Part shown: piece after piece, positions 36,695 through 45,528 of the stretch | Layout of the letters: the number at the start of each line of letters is the position of its first letter | How positions within the stretch are numbered: position 1 is the first letter of the stretch | NCBI GenBank assembly: GCA_937969505.1 | Contig: CALBWA010000015.1 | Coordinates: 1 to 46,250 of the forward strand | DNA: 46,250 bases | Source: an uncultured Erythrobacter sp. | Lineage (GTDB): Bacteria > Pseudomonadota > Alphaproteobacteria > Sphingomonadales > Sphingomonadaceae | Reading direction: 5' to 3' | Made by a program: the position numbers and the translations under genes | The notes under the pieces: model-generated | What the model saw: the letters and a program-made list of their open reading frames with translations, nothing else | Told to the model about the DNA's origin: nothing | Databases searched by the model: none

Positions 36695-37467
36695 AGATCA
36701 GTACGGCAGCGCTCGCTATCGGCATCCTTGCCTTGGGACTGAGCGCATGCAGCGGATCACAGCAACGCCAGCGTTTTTCCGATGGGGCCATCAATCGCGC
36801 TCTTGCCAATGCCCCGGGTGCAGCCCAGCCCAGTGCCGTGGTCAAGGCGGAGCTGGAATTTGCCCGTGCGGTCCGCGAGCAAGGGCAGGCTGCCGGTTTC
36901 ACGCAATTTGCTGCACCCGGAGCAATTCTCCATAGCGCCAATGGCCCGGAATTGGCTGCTGGCAACCGATCAGACCAGGGCGGCTTTGCCGTGAGTACCC
37001 CGTGGGAGCCGCGGACTGTCTGGATGAGCTGCAGCGGTGCGCTTGCGGTCAGCCAGGGCCGCTTCACCGATGGTGACGGCATGGTCGGCACCTATATTCG
37101 GGTGTGGCAGCAGCAGGGTGATCGCAGCTACAAATGGATATATGGGGTTAGCGGGCTGGATGATCCGCAGCCTCCTCGGCGCGCGCCTCCGCCAACGCCG
37201 GGACCCAATGACATCGTGGTGACGGCAATCGATTCTGTCGCAGGGCTGGTTGCCGATTGCCCTCGCGAAGGGACGAATATGCCGGTTGCCCCGGCTGTGA
37301 CGATTACCGATGATGCCTCGCAAGGCGGCCGTATGTCGCGCGATGGAACACTGCGCTGGCGATGGGAGCACGGCGGTCCTGAACAACGCAGGTTCATCGT
37401 GGACTGGCTGACGTCGGGCAGATGGCAGGTCGGGCTCGACGAAACATTGCCGGTTGAACCGGAATAG
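36691..37467 (+). CDS. Lipoprotein of unknown function (GTG start)
   Basis: 258 residues starting at a GTG that overlaps the folD stop (GTGA), a coupled arrangement. The N-terminus is a lipoprotein signal (GLSAC, C20). The mature part shows [12 protein letters not shown] and [16 protein letters not shown], which resemble DUF4440/SnoaL-like folds, and a Pro-rich segment (about 162-174). I do not recognise the family with certainty. It may be an envelope protein unrelated to folate metabolism that merely shares the transcript. Confidence 0.74.
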   Translation: MKISTAALAIGILALGLSACSGSQQRQRFSDGAINRALANAPGAAQPSAVVKAELEFARAVREQGQAAGFTQFAAPGAILHSANGPELAAGNRSDQGGFAVSTPWEPRTVWMSCSGALAVSQGRFTDGDGMVGTYIRVWQQQGDRSYKWIYGVSGLDDPQPPRRAPPPTPGPNDIVVTAIDSVAGLVADCPREGTNMPVAPAVTITDDASQGGRMSRDGTLRWRWEHGGPEQRRFIVDWLTSGRWQVGLDETLPVEPE

Positions 37468-37487
37468 CGCGATCAGGGGGCGGACAT

Positions 37488-38108
37488 ATGACCGAACTTT
37501 TCATATCTGCGCTGATCACCTTGTTCGTGGTGATCGATCCTCCTGGATGCGCGCCGATTTATGCCGGGCTGACCAAGGGCGCGACGCAGGCACAGCGCAC
37601 CTCCATGGCTTTGCGCGCCACTGTGATTGCGACCGTGATTCTGCTGTTCTTCGCGTTGCTGGGCGAACGGTTGCTCGATGCGCTGCATATCGATCTCGAC
37701 AGTTTCCGGATTGCAGGCGGCTTGATGCTGTTCTTTATCGCGTTTGAGATGGTGTTTGAAAAGCGCCAGCAACGGCGCGAGCAGCGGGCCGAGAAGCTGA
37801 CTGCGACCGAGGTTGAAGATGTGTCGGTTTTCCCCATGGCCATGCCCATGCTGGCAGGGCCGGGCGCGATTGCGGCCATCATGCTGCTGGTCAATGAAGC
37901 CGATACCCTGCCCGAAACACTGGTCGTTCTGGGCGCGCTCGGCACCGTGCTGGTGATTACCGCGATTGCTCTGATCGCCGCCGGTCCCTTGATAAATTTG
38001 CTGGGCGACCGTGTGGAAGCGGTCATCACCCGTCTGCTGGGTGTGTTGCTGGCAGCCCTGGCTGCGCAATATGTGATTGACGGGTTGAAGGGTAGCTTCG
38101 GGATTTAG
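37488..38108 (+). CDS. MarC family integral membrane protein
   Basis: 206 residues with six membrane segments in two repeats and the MarC hallmarks: VVIDPPG near residue 14-20, FRIAGGLMLFFIAFEMVF (about 70-87) and MAMPMLAGPGAIAAIM (about 117-132). Family members were once linked to antibiotic resistance but have no proven transport role. A basic loop (KRQQRREQR) lies in the cytoplasm. It follows the lipoprotein gene by 20 bases, so it may belong to the argB-folD series. Confidence 0.87.
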   Translation: MTELFISALITLFVVIDPPGCAPIYAGLTKGATQAQRTSMALRATVIATVILLFFALLGERLLDALHIDLDSFRIAGGLMLFFIAFEMVFEKRQQRREQRAEKLTATEVEDVSVFPMAMPMLAGPGAIAAIMLLVNEADTLPETLVVLGALGTVLVITAIALIAAGPLINLLGDRVEAVITRLLGVLLAALAAQYVIDGLKGSFGI

Positions 38109-38143
38109 CGAAGCGCGAAAGCGTGCCGCCTTACTGCGCCGCC

Positions 38144-38755
38144 TTACTGCAGCGTCACGCGATCATCATCGCCATCGCGGCGGCCATAAAATTGCATCAG
38201 CTGGATCAGCAATTCGCAGCGTTCTGTCAGACTGTTGGCTTCAAGCAGCGCCTGTTTTGATGCGGGATCGAACGGTGCGATCTGCGCAACCCCATTGATC
38301 AGCGATTGATCATCGAGCCGCTCGACCGAATCCCAATCCACGCTGTAACCCTGGCCATCGGCAAAGCTGCGCGCTTCAAATTCAAACCCGGCACGCTCGA
38401 CACTGCTCAGTACGGCATCCTGGTCATCGTCGAGCATTTCAGCTTCGATCTGGCGGAATGCGGTCGTGACGTCGAGCTCGCGTACCATGCGGAACCGGCA
38501 TTCGCCTTCCAGTACGAGGTTGTATCGTCCGTCTTCCATCGCTTCCACATCGCCAATCCGGCCTACGCAGCCGATGGCAAACAGCGGCGATCCGTCGACC
38601 GGACGCTGCGGCTGGATCATGGCGATCTTGCGGTCACGCACCAGAGCATCGCCAACCAGCGCGCGATAGCGCGGCTCGAAGATATGGAGCGGCAATTGCA
38701 ATCCTGGAAACAGAATCGCACCGGGCAGGGGAAAGATGGACAGCCGGCTCGTCAT
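38144..38755 (-). CDS. LON N-terminal (substrate-binding) domain protein
   Basis: 203 residues built of a LON substrate-binding domain (about 5-200: FPLPGAILFPGLQLPLHIFEPRYRALV at the start), without ATPase or protease domains. Such stand-alone proteins may recognise unfolded substrates. The start ATG overlaps the stop of the upstream thioredoxin gene (TGATG), so the two are coupled; both point to protein quality control. The last codons lie in a 13-bp tandem repeat. Confidence 0.86.
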   Translation of the reverse strand: MTSRLSIFPLPGAILFPGLQLPLHIFEPRYRALVGDALVRDRKIAMIQPQRPVDGSPLFAIGCVGRIGDVEAMEDGRYNLVLEGECRFRMVRELDVTTAFRQIEAEMLDDDQDAVLSSVERAGFEFEARSFADGQGYSVDWDSVERLDDQSLINGVAQIAPFDPASKQALLEANSLTERCELLIQLMQFYGRRDGDDDRVTLQ

Positions 38756-39702
38756 CAACCGAATAGGATCCGTGACAGGCGGCGGCGGGTGGCGACCACC
38801 CATTCGTCTTCCAGGCCGACAGCTTCAAAGATTTGCAGCAACTTTGCCTTGGCTGCGCCATCGTTCCAGCTGCGGTCTTTGGTAATCATATCGAGAAGCA
38901 TGTCAGCAGCCGCGTCACGCTCTCCGGCGGCAAAGGCGGCCTCGGCATAGGCAAGGCCCGCATCCATATCGTCCGGTGCGCCCTCGGCAGCTGAGCGCAG
39001 CCCGGCCAATTCGCTGTCATCAACCTTGGTGCCGGCCAGTTCCAATGCACTGATGGCTGCGATCAGGGCCGGATCATCCTTGATCTCGGCATAGACCGGG
39101 CTGGCCTTGATTGCCTCGAGCATCTTTTCAGCTTCCTCTGGCTGATCAAGCGCGATCTGCGAGCGCATCATTCCGGCGATCACGCGCGGGTTGGCATTGT
39201 CGAATTCAATGATCTGGGCAAACACCTGCATCGCGCGTTCGGCATCGCCCTCTGCAAGCGCATCTTCGCCCAGCTGGGTAAACTGCGCGATTTCTTCCGC
39301 GCTTGGACCTTGTGGCGCTTCGCCATCGGCAGCACCGGCCTCCACCGGAACTTGCGCCAGAATCTGGTCAAGCATCTGCTTGAGCTGCGATTCGGTGCGC
39401 GCCTGGGTCAGCTCGGCCACTGGTTGGCCCTGAAACATGGCATAGACGGTGGGAATGGATTTGACCTGAAATTGTGATGCGATGAATTTTTCCTCATCGA
39501 CATTGATCTTGGCCAGAATAACGCCCTTGTCCGCATAGTCGGCAGCAACCTTCTCCAGGACCGGGGTGAGCGCCTTGCACGGACCACACCATTCGGCCCA
39601 GAAGTCGACGATCACCAGCTTCGTCATGGACGGTTCGACCACTGTGGTGCGGAACCGGTCGACGGCCTTTTGTTCGTCCAGATTAAGACCCATGCTTGCC
39701 AC
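38755..39702 (-). CDS. Thioredoxin-TPR protein (CnoX/YbbN-like)
   Basis: 315 residues: thioredoxin domain (about 10-120) with an intact WCGPC motif and the cis-proline segment IPTVYAM, then four TPR-like helical repeats. In E. coli the relative CnoX (YbbN) is a chaperone-redox protein working with GroEL; an intact CxxC here suggests that thioredoxin-type redox activity may remain. I chose the GTG at 39702 because AGGAG lies eight bases upstream; the ATG three codons later has poorer spacing. It is co-transcribed with the LON-domain gene. Confidence 0.87.
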   Translation of the reverse strand: MASMGLNLDEQKAVDRFRTTVVEPSMTKLVIVDFWAEWCGPCKALTPVLEKVAADYADKGVILAKINVDEEKFIASQFQVKSIPTVYAMFQGQPVAELTQARTESQLKQMLDQILAQVPVEAGAADGEAPQGPSAEEIAQFTQLGEDALAEGDAERAMQVFAQIIEFDNANPRVIAGMMRSQIALDQPEEAEKMLEAIKASPVYAEIKDDPALIAAISALELAGTKVDDSELAGLRSAAEGAPDDMDAGLAYAEAAFAAGERDAAADMLLDMITKDRSWNDGAAKAKLLQIFEAVGLEDEWVVATRRRLSRILFG

Positions 39703-39951
39703 TGTTGTCACTCCTGTTAGCCGGCTTGCCGAGGCGCGATGGCGTAACAAGCCGAGCGCCGTCCTTCGCGTGTGTGTATTTCACCGTGCAATGTGGGGTT
39801 TTTGCAAGCGATGTGAAGGGCGAATGTCGTGCTGGCCCGGATGAATCGCTTCTGCAGCATTTTTCCGCTTGCGGGGCCGGACAACCGCTGCTAATCGCCC
39901 GCCTCCCCAGCAGATTTGCGAGATTTCGTGTAATTTGCTGAGCGCCAGTGA

Positions 39952-40026
39952 GCGGGCGTAGCTCAGGGGTAGAGCACAACCTTGCCAAGGTTGGGGTCGG
40001 GCGTTCGAATCGCCTCGCCCGCTCCA
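39952..40026 (+). tRNA. tRNA-Gly (anticodon GCC)
   Basis: Folds as a complete cloverleaf: 7-bp acceptor GCGGGCG/CGCCCGC, D arm GCTC..GAGC, anticodon arm CAACC-TTGCCAA-GGTTG with anticodon GCC, T arm GGGCG-TTCGAAT-CGCCT, discriminator T and an encoded CCA end. No intron. It stands alone between the thioredoxin gene (divergent) and the TonB-dependent receptor. Confidence 0.97.
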
Positions 40027-40202
40027 TTATTTCCATACCATCTGCTTTGATTGCCGTTAATTTCCCCTTTGGGGGATGGCTCGGCATGCGCGCTCGCATG
40101 GGCCCTTTCCTCAGCTGTTTCCCTTTTGCATCTGTCGCCTGCCTGATTTTCAGCTCGGACTGAATTCTTTGTTGCAACCCGTGCAGACCATGCCTAGTGG
40201 AA

Positions 40203-40220
40203 TGATACGTTATTACATCA
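40203..40220. promoter_or_regulatory. Possible Zur-like operator upstream of the receptor
   Basis: TGATACGTTATTACATCA is an imperfect palindrome 38 bases before the receptor start. It resembles the AT-rich Zur boxes of alphaproteobacteria, which contain GTTAT and its inverse, but is two bases short of the usual spacing. The match fits the zinc-type receptor downstream, so it is suggestive, not proven. Confidence 0.33.
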
Positions 40221-40257
40221 AGGCCCGATTGAGGGCTCAAGCACACATGGAACAATC

Positions 40258-42459
40258 ATGAAATTTGCGACCTTCACATCCTCCATCGCTCTGGCCACTG
40301 CGGCAAGCCTCAGTCTGGCTGCATTTCCTGCCATGGCGCAGGATGAAACCTCTGCCGGGGAAGCGGTTGAAGAGGCTGAGGCAGCGGCGCAGCGCGAACG
40401 GCTCGATGATGACATGCATAACCGTCAGCTCGACTATAAAGGCAATATCATCGTGAGTGCGGTGGGCCTTCAGCAGCTCGATCTGCTGGCCGGGACATCC
40501 GTCTTGGAAGCCGACGACATCCAGCGAAATCTCAACGGCCAGATCGGTGAAGTGCTCGCCAAACTGCCGGGAGTTTCTGCCACCAGCTTTGCGCCGGGCG
40601 CATCGCGTCCCGTTCTTCGTGGCTTTCAGGGCGAGCGGGTCAAAGTGCTGATCGACGGATTGAGCACAGCTGATGTCTCCAACACATCGGCTGACCATGC
40701 GACCACTATTGAGCCACTGACAGCAGAGCGGATTGAAGTGTTGCGCGGCCCGGCCGTGCTTCTGTTCGGCAGCCAGGCGATCGGAGGAGCAGTCAATGTG
40801 ATCGACAAGCGTATCCCGCGCCGCATTCCGACAGAAAGCGTGCATGTCGATGCGATTGTGGCCGCTGATACTGCCAGCGATTTGCGCAATTTTGCAGCCT
40901 CTATCGATGCACCTTTGGGCGACAGCCTTGTGTTCCATGTCGATGGCAGCTTTCGCGAAACCAATGACCTGGAGATTGGCGGCTTCCAGATTGCGCCAGT
41001 CCTGCGTCAGCAAATCCTCGACCTGGCTGACGAGGAAGAAGGCGAAGGTGAGATCGAGGAAGCCGAAGAGCTGCGCGAGGCAGCAGGTGAAGACAGCATC
41101 ATTCCCAATTCAGCGACTGAAACCTGGACTGTGAATGGCGGGCTCAGCTTCTTTTCCGGCGATAGCGTGTTTGGCGCCTCCGTTGGCTATTACGACACCG
41201 ATTACGGCGTACCGGGACGGCCTGGAACTGAACATGCGCACGGTGAAGAAGGCGAAGAGGGTGAGGGTGAAGGCGAAGAAGAGGAAGAAGAGATCGTCAC
41301 CATCGGTCTTGAACAGTTCCGCGCAGATGCGCTGGCCGATATCGATCTGGGTGACGGGTTCTTCCAGCGGCTTAAGGTCCGTCTTGGCTACTCCGACTAT
41401 ACCCACACCGAGTTTGAAGGCGCTGAAACCGGCACAGTTTTCGACACCGAAAGCTTTGAAGCGCGGTTGGAGATTGCCCAATCCGATACCGGGCCCACTC
41501 GCGGATCCATCGGGGCGCAATACAGCTACCGCGACTTTGAAGCGATCGGCGAAGAGGCCTTCGTGGCGCCCAACACCACCGAACAGTTTGCCTTGTTTGC
41601 CTTGCAGGAATTCGGACCCGGACCGATCCAGATCGAGGCTGCCGGGCGGCTCGAGTTCACCGATGTAGAATCGGACCCGCTGGATGTCTCCCGCAGCTTC
41701 ACCAATTTCTCCGGAGCATTGGGCCTTGTTTACGAAAGCGACGATGCGTTTCGTGCCGGCTTGAACCTGTCGCGGGTCGAACGGGCCCCGGCTGCCGAGG
41801 AATTGTTTGCCGATGGTCCGCACATCGCCACGCAGCAGTTCGAAATCGGCGATACCAATCTCTCGACCGAAAGTGCCTGGGGCCTTGAAGGCTATGTTCG
41901 CGGGCAGCTGGGCGGGGCTGAGTTCAGTTTTGCCATCTACCAGCAGTGGTTCGATGACTACATCTTCCTCAGCGGTACCGGAGACGAAGAGGATGGCCTG
42001 CCTGTCTTCGTATTCCTGCAGGATGACGCTGATTACTTCGGACTGGAAGGCGAGCTTTCACTGCCGCTCTATCGCTCGGGCGGGGTCACTTTGCTGACTG
42101 ATCTGCGCGCCTCCTACATTGATGCAGAGCTGGATGATGGCACGGCCGTGCCGCGTATTCCCCCGCTGGAATTGCTCGGCGCGCTAGAGGCGCAGACCGA
42201 TGCGTTTGACCTGCGGGCCGAGGTTCAGTGGTTTGATGATCAGAACGACGTCGACGCGTTTGAAACAGCCACCGATTCCTTCACCTTCGTCAATCTGTCG
42301 ATGGCCTGGCGCCCGCTGCCAAGCCGGGAAAACATCACCCTGGCGCTGAGTGCGGACAATATCTTCGATGTTGTCGGGCGGCGTCACGCCAGCTTCACCA
42401 AGGATTTTGTCCCGCTGGCTGGCCGCAACATCAAGGCGAGCGTCCGTTTCAGCTTCTAG
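40258..42459 (+). CDS. TonB-dependent receptor, ZnuD-like (probable zinc uptake)
   Basis: 733-residue outer-membrane receptor with signal peptide (cleavage near AMAQDE), a plug domain (about 60-175: VLRGFQGERVKVLIDG, EVLRGPAVLLFGSQAIGGAVNV) and a 22-strand barrel that ends in the C-terminal phenylalanine (RFSF). Two loops are strongly acidic: about 257-278, and about 318-344 (which also has HAHG). ZnuD receptors bind zinc with His/acidic loops, so zinc is the likely cargo, although another divalent metal is possible. A possible Zur site lies upstream. A tiny 4-codon frame (MEQS) overlaps the start codon. A strong terminator follows. Confidence 0.88.
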   Translation: MKFATFTSSIALATAASLSLAAFPAMAQDETSAGEAVEEAEAAAQRERLDDDMHNRQLDYKGNIIVSAVGLQQLDLLAGTSVLEADDIQRNLNGQIGEVLAKLPGVSATSFAPGASRPVLRGFQGERVKVLIDGLSTADVSNTSADHATTIEPLTAERIEVLRGPAVLLFGSQAIGGAVNVIDKRIPRRIPTESVHVDAIVAADTASDLRNFAASIDAPLGDSLVFHVDGSFRETNDLEIGGFQIAPVLRQQILDLADEEEGEGEIEEAEELREAAGEDSIIPNSATETWTVNGGLSFFSGDSVFGASVGYYDTDYGVPGRPGTEHAHGEEGEEGEGEGEEEEEEIVTIGLEQFRADALADIDLGDGFFQRLKVRLGYSDYTHTEFEGAETGTVFDTESFEARLEIAQSDTGPTRGSIGAQYSYRDFEAIGEEAFVAPNTTEQFALFALQEFGPGPIQIEAAGRLEFTDVESDPLDVSRSFTNFSGALGLVYESDDAFRAGLNLSRVERAPAAEELFADGPHIATQQFEIGDTNLSTESAWGLEGYVRGQLGGAEFSFAIYQQWFDDYIFLSGTGDEEDGLPVFVFLQDDADYFGLEGELSLPLYRSGGVTLLTDLRASYIDAELDDGTAVPRIPPLELLGALEAQTDAFDLRAEVQWFDDQNDVDAFETATDSFTFVNLSMAWRPLPSRENITLALSADNIFDVVGRRHASFTKDFVPLAGRNIKASVRFSF

Positions 42460-42491
42460 GGTTGGAGCCAATCCGGCTCGGAGAAACATGG

Positions 42492-42519
42492 GGGGACCGG
42501 TTCGCGCCGGTCCCCTTTT
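42492..42519 (+). terminator. Rho-independent terminator after the receptor
   Basis: Perfect 9-bp GC-rich stem GGGGACCGG/CCGGTCCCC with a 6-base loop, followed by TTTT on the plus strand. It lies 32 bases past the receptor stop and between two convergent genes. Confidence 0.85.
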
Positions 42520-42531
42520 GCGTGTGCGTAT

Positions 42532-43710
42532 TCAGCTTTCGACCGCAAAGGTGATCTCTGCATGCTCCTGCAAGCGGTCCACCAGAGCCTCGCCCAGGAA
42601 CGATCCCGGTGTTCCGATGCCGCCCTTGGCATCGCAGGACAGCAGGGCAATCCCGGTTTCGCTCAGCATGCGGCTGGTGGAGCCATAGCCCGGATCATAC
42701 TTGCCCTTGACCCCGTAATGCAGGCTTTCGCCATCGGGCATGTCGGCGACAAACAGCACATCGTAAAAGCCGTTTTCGCGTTCTTCCTTGCTTGGCCCTT
42801 CGCCCGGCTTGGGCGGCTTGGCACCAAACGGGTTCTTCATCATTTCCGCCACTGCATTGGCCGCCGCCTTGCCCGCTTCGCCCGGACTGGTCAGCATCAT
42901 CTCGTCATAGACAAAATCCTCGCCATAGGGATGGCCGAGCAGGAAATTGGTGCGGTGAACATTCTTGGTGTTGATCGGTGCCATGACAAAGGGCGCAGCC
43001 CATTTGTCGAGGTCCTTCTCATACCCGGGCATCATGCCCGATGGCTGGTCCGGCCCGTCAAAACCCGGGGTCAGTGCAAAGGGATCGCGCAGCACGCCCA
43101 GCAGCGATGGCTTCTTCGCCGCCGCCTTCATGGTTGCACCCAGACTGGCCGCAGTCCCGCCAGAAAATGTGCCGGCCATGCCGCGCACCCGGCCGCGAAT
43201 TTTGGGCGCTGGCTTGCCGAATTTTTCCTTTGCCGCCTTCTGCGTCATCATCACGCCCAGATCGAAGGGGATGGAATCGAACCCGCTGGAAAAGCAGATG
43301 CGCGCGCCGGTCTTTTCAGCTTCGGCCTGATGTTCGGCGATCTTCTCCGCCATCCATCCCGGCTCTCCGCACAGATCGGCATAATCGGTCCCGGTCTTGA
43401 CGCAGGCGGCCACCAGATTGTCACCATAGAGCTGGTAGGGGCCAACCGTGGTCAGGACGACTTTGGTGCGCGCACACATCATGTCGAGGTCAGCGGGGTT
43501 GTCCGCATCGGCCACCACCAGAGGGGTATCGGTAGGGGCACCGATCTCGTCACGAACGGCTTCCAGCTTTTCCAGACTGCGCCCGGCCATTGCCCATGTC
43601 GGGCCATCGTCGCGCGATCCGTAATGCTTGTCGAGATATTCGGCGACCAGCCGTCCGGTGTATCCGGTGGCGCCATAGATGATGATGTCGAATTCGGGGG
43701 TGCTAGCCAT
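42532..43710 (-). CDS. Saccharopine dehydrogenase-like NAD(P)-binding protein
   Basis: 392 residues with an N-terminal Rossmann motif (YGATGYTGRLVAEYL, about 9-23) and the overall pattern of the saccharopine dehydrogenase/trans-acting enoyl reductase family (VGPYQLYGDNLVAACV, DYADLCGEPGW, CFSSGFDSIPFDLG). Members of this branch act as reductases in lipid synthesis or have unknown roles, so lysine metabolism is not implied. The ATG at 43710 has AAAGGAG upstream; the frame is open 18 codons further. A TGACAG-C-CTGTCA palindrome lies about 95 bases upstream. Confidence 0.87.
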   Translation of the reverse strand: MASTPEFDIIIYGATGYTGRLVAEYLDKHYGSRDDGPTWAMAGRSLEKLEAVRDEIGAPTDTPLVVADADNPADLDMMCARTKVVLTTVGPYQLYGDNLVAACVKTGTDYADLCGEPGWMAEKIAEHQAEAEKTGARICFSSGFDSIPFDLGVMMTQKAAKEKFGKPAPKIRGRVRGMAGTFSGGTAASLGATMKAAAKKPSLLGVLRDPFALTPGFDGPDQPSGMMPGYEKDLDKWAAPFVMAPINTKNVHRTNFLLGHPYGEDFVYDEMMLTSPGEAGKAAANAVAEMMKNPFGAKPPKPGEGPSKEERENGFYDVLFVADMPDGESLHYGVKGKYDPGYGSTSRMLSETGIALLSCDAKGGIGTPGSFLGEALVDRLQEHAEITFAVES

Positions 43711-44221
43711 GGGGTGTATTCTCCTTTGACAAGGTGCATTGGGAGTGTGGGGGCCAAGAGTCAAAATTGGCGTGGCGCAAATCCCGGTGAACTTGACACA
43801 TTTGACAGCCTGTCATCCTGAAAAATCCCGCAAACACCTGAACTAAAACAGTATTTGAGCGCATTGCAAACTTGACACTTCTCCAACGCAATCCGCCTTT
43901 CAACCATAGGGCCGCACAGCCGCTGGAAGCAGATCTATCGCGAAACTGCGATGTAGGAAAATTGGGGGGATTGAAGTCTGAGTTTGGGTGGGGGAAGGAC
44001 GCTTGTCTCGGGAGCAGAAACGCTCGCAATTGCGTCGCTTTGTGAGTGTCCGCAACTGGGGTGGGAAGCGGACGGTCTGCTATTGCGTTACCTAATAGCT
44101 ATTGCAGACGTTAGCGCGGTGTCCGGTGGTCGACCTGCTTACACTCTCGGGCCGGTGGTCCGCGGCGTTAGCTCCAAATCAAGCATCATTCTGGTGATCT
44201 GCCGAATCAATTAGAGCTACT
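43711..44221. other. Non-coding region between saccharopine dehydrogenase-like and Mrr-like genes
   Basis: 511 bases that contain the promoter of the minus-strand dehydrogenase and, in the distal part, AT-richer DNA downstream of the Mrr-like nuclease gene. A frame of 76 codons (43984-44214) has no ribosome-binding site or recognisable features, so I treat it as chance. A 13-base operator-like palindrome lies at 43803-43815. Confidence 0.5.
43803..43815. promoter_or_regulatory. Operator-like palindrome upstream of the dehydrogenase gene
   Basis: TGACAG-C-CTGTCA, a perfect 6-bp inverted repeat with one central base. Palindromes with TGACA/TGTCA arms are typical TetR-family sites, and nearby TTGACA sequences could be promoter -35 boxes. 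No regulator gene is adjacent. Confidence 0.35.
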
Positions 44222-45148
44222 TCAATGCCCCCTGTCGAGTTTTTCCGCGTAAGTTTGAATCGTATTGGCAGTGACACCTCCGAAAGCAATCATGTTTATT
44301 TGATTGATGCTGCACGCAACCTCATCACGGATGATCTCTTGCCATCCTGGCCCAGGATGATCTGAAAACCGATCAATCATTGGAGTGGAAACAGACCCCT
44401 TAAAATCTTCGTTAGCGAAACTGTAGGAACCACTGACAAGCCAAGCGTCAAAGCTAGCTCTGAAGATCCTAAAACTGCCATCGAGGCTCACTGTAACCGA
44501 GCCATACCCACGGAAGTCCTCCAAGTTGAGCGACACACTCCAGTCATCAGGCACTGCAATTCCAAGTTTTGAAACGTCGGGGCGCTCTCGATTGTATCGT
44601 TCAACCAAGTGCTCCGCGACCGTACGCACAACCCCGTCTAAATCCAACTTAGTCGTCATAAGATCGGCCATTCTGCAGGCTGTTGGAATTCCCCCGCCGA
44701 AGCTACGCAAGCGGTGTTGCTCGCGACAGTACAGCGTTTGGAACTTCAAAACGGAAGGAAGGTCAGGTGCCTGTTCGAAGTATAGACGGCAGCAGGGAAT
44801 TCCTAGGCGTTCCGCTTTTTCCAACGCCGGTTTGGTAAAACCCGAAAAAGAATAGAGGACGCCCATTCCTGCGTTCGATGAAAGCAACTCGCCTCTAAAC
44901 GCATCGATATCTTGTTGATTGAGCTTTGCCTTCTTTCGCTTGCAGCTCACAAGAATCTTTATCGGGATGTGACCGCCAAATCGCGTCTCTATCCAGACGT
45001 CACGCTGGCGGGAATGTCCCGTATCCCCGTCGGGTTGCTTGAGATCGTGTATGACGTGAGATGCTGGGTCTAGCGTCTGAAGAAACTGAGCAACGGCTAT
45101 TTCAAATTCGCGCCAACCCGGACGCTGGCCATGTTGGAAGTTGCTCAT
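44222..45148 (-). CDS. Mrr-like restriction endonuclease-fold protein
   Basis: 308 residues. The N-terminal part (about 10-120) looks like a PD-(D/E)xK nuclease of the Mrr type: E14, D50 (RQRDVWIE) and K70 in VSCKRKK, where the usual Q/E before the lysine is a serine (S68). The C-terminal ~180 residues match nothing I recognise and may be the targeting part. No methylase or specificity subunit is beside it. Codon use and base composition are AT-richer than most of the window, so it was probably acquired. It could be a modification-dependent or lone defence nuclease. Confidence 0.72.
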   Translation of the reverse strand: MSNFQHGQRPGWREFEIAVAQFLQTLDPASHVIHDLKQPDGDTGHSRQRDVWIETRFGGHIPIKILVSCKRKKAKLNQQDIDAFRGELLSSNAGMGVLYSFSGFTKPALEKAERLGIPCCRLYFEQAPDLPSVLKFQTLYCREQHRLRSFGGGIPTACRMADLMTTKLDLDGVVRTVAEHLVERYNRERPDVSKLGIAVPDDWSVSLNLEDFRGYGSVTVSLDGSFRIFRASFDAWLVSGSYSFANEDFKGSVSTPMIDRFSDHPGPGWQEIIRDEVACSINQINMIAFGGVTANTIQTYAEKLDRGH

Positions 45149-45259
45149 CTGTACCCTTGTGATTCACCAGTTCCGTCCAGTCATCAACGGTTTAATACCG
45201 GTCCATATGCTCTGTCCAATCGAACGGCGGATCATGGCAATTGATCTTGATGTTGAGAA

Positions 45260-45286
45260 CGTCCGCTTTTGGGTCGTAAGCGGACG
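45260..45286 (-). terminator. Hairpin downstream of the dcd-like fragment
   Basis: Perfect 9-bp inverted repeat CGTCCGCTT/AAGCGGACG with a 9-base loop, about 37 bases beyond the TAG that ends the dcd-like fragment on the minus strand. It may be the original terminator of that gene, kept together with the fragment. Confidence 0.5.
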
Positions 45287-45322
45287 CCAAGTTTTGATTG
45301 GCGAGCTGGAGGGTATCCGCCG

Positions 45323-45451
45323 CTACAACCTAGGCAGCGTCACACCCTTTTGCCCCATGTATTTGCCCGCGCGGTCGGCATAGGTGACTTCGGGCCGCGC
45401 ATTGCCTTTCAGAAACAGGAACTGGCACGCCCCTTCATTGGCGCAAACCAT
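45323..45451 (-). pseudogene. 3' fragment resembling dCTP deaminase
   Basis: 42 codons read on the minus strand: [14 protein letters not shown], then [21 protein letters not shown] and a TAG. This is the C-terminal pattern of alphaproteobacterial dCTP deaminase (Dcd), including the YADR-GKY-GQ-GVTLPR end. Upstream of ANEG the frame continues without resemblance to Dcd ([12 protein letters not shown]), so the first three quarters of the gene are absent. The identification rests on memory of the family ending and was not searched. A complete dcd is expected elsewhere. Confidence 0.65.
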
Positions 45452-45528
45452 GGTGAGCTGTGCGCGAGTAGGAAATTGGTAGCGCGCACCGAATTCGGGA
45501 CACGCTACCGTTCAATTTTGTCTGCCTG

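Noticed and set aside
43984..44214. 76-codon plus-strand frame upstream of the Mrr-like gene's 3' end
   Set aside because: No ribosome-binding site, no signal or domain, and odd composition; probably chance.
45141..45383. 80-codon plus-strand frame
   Set aside because: It overlaps the dcd-like fragment and its terminator hairpin on the opposite strand and has no convincing start.
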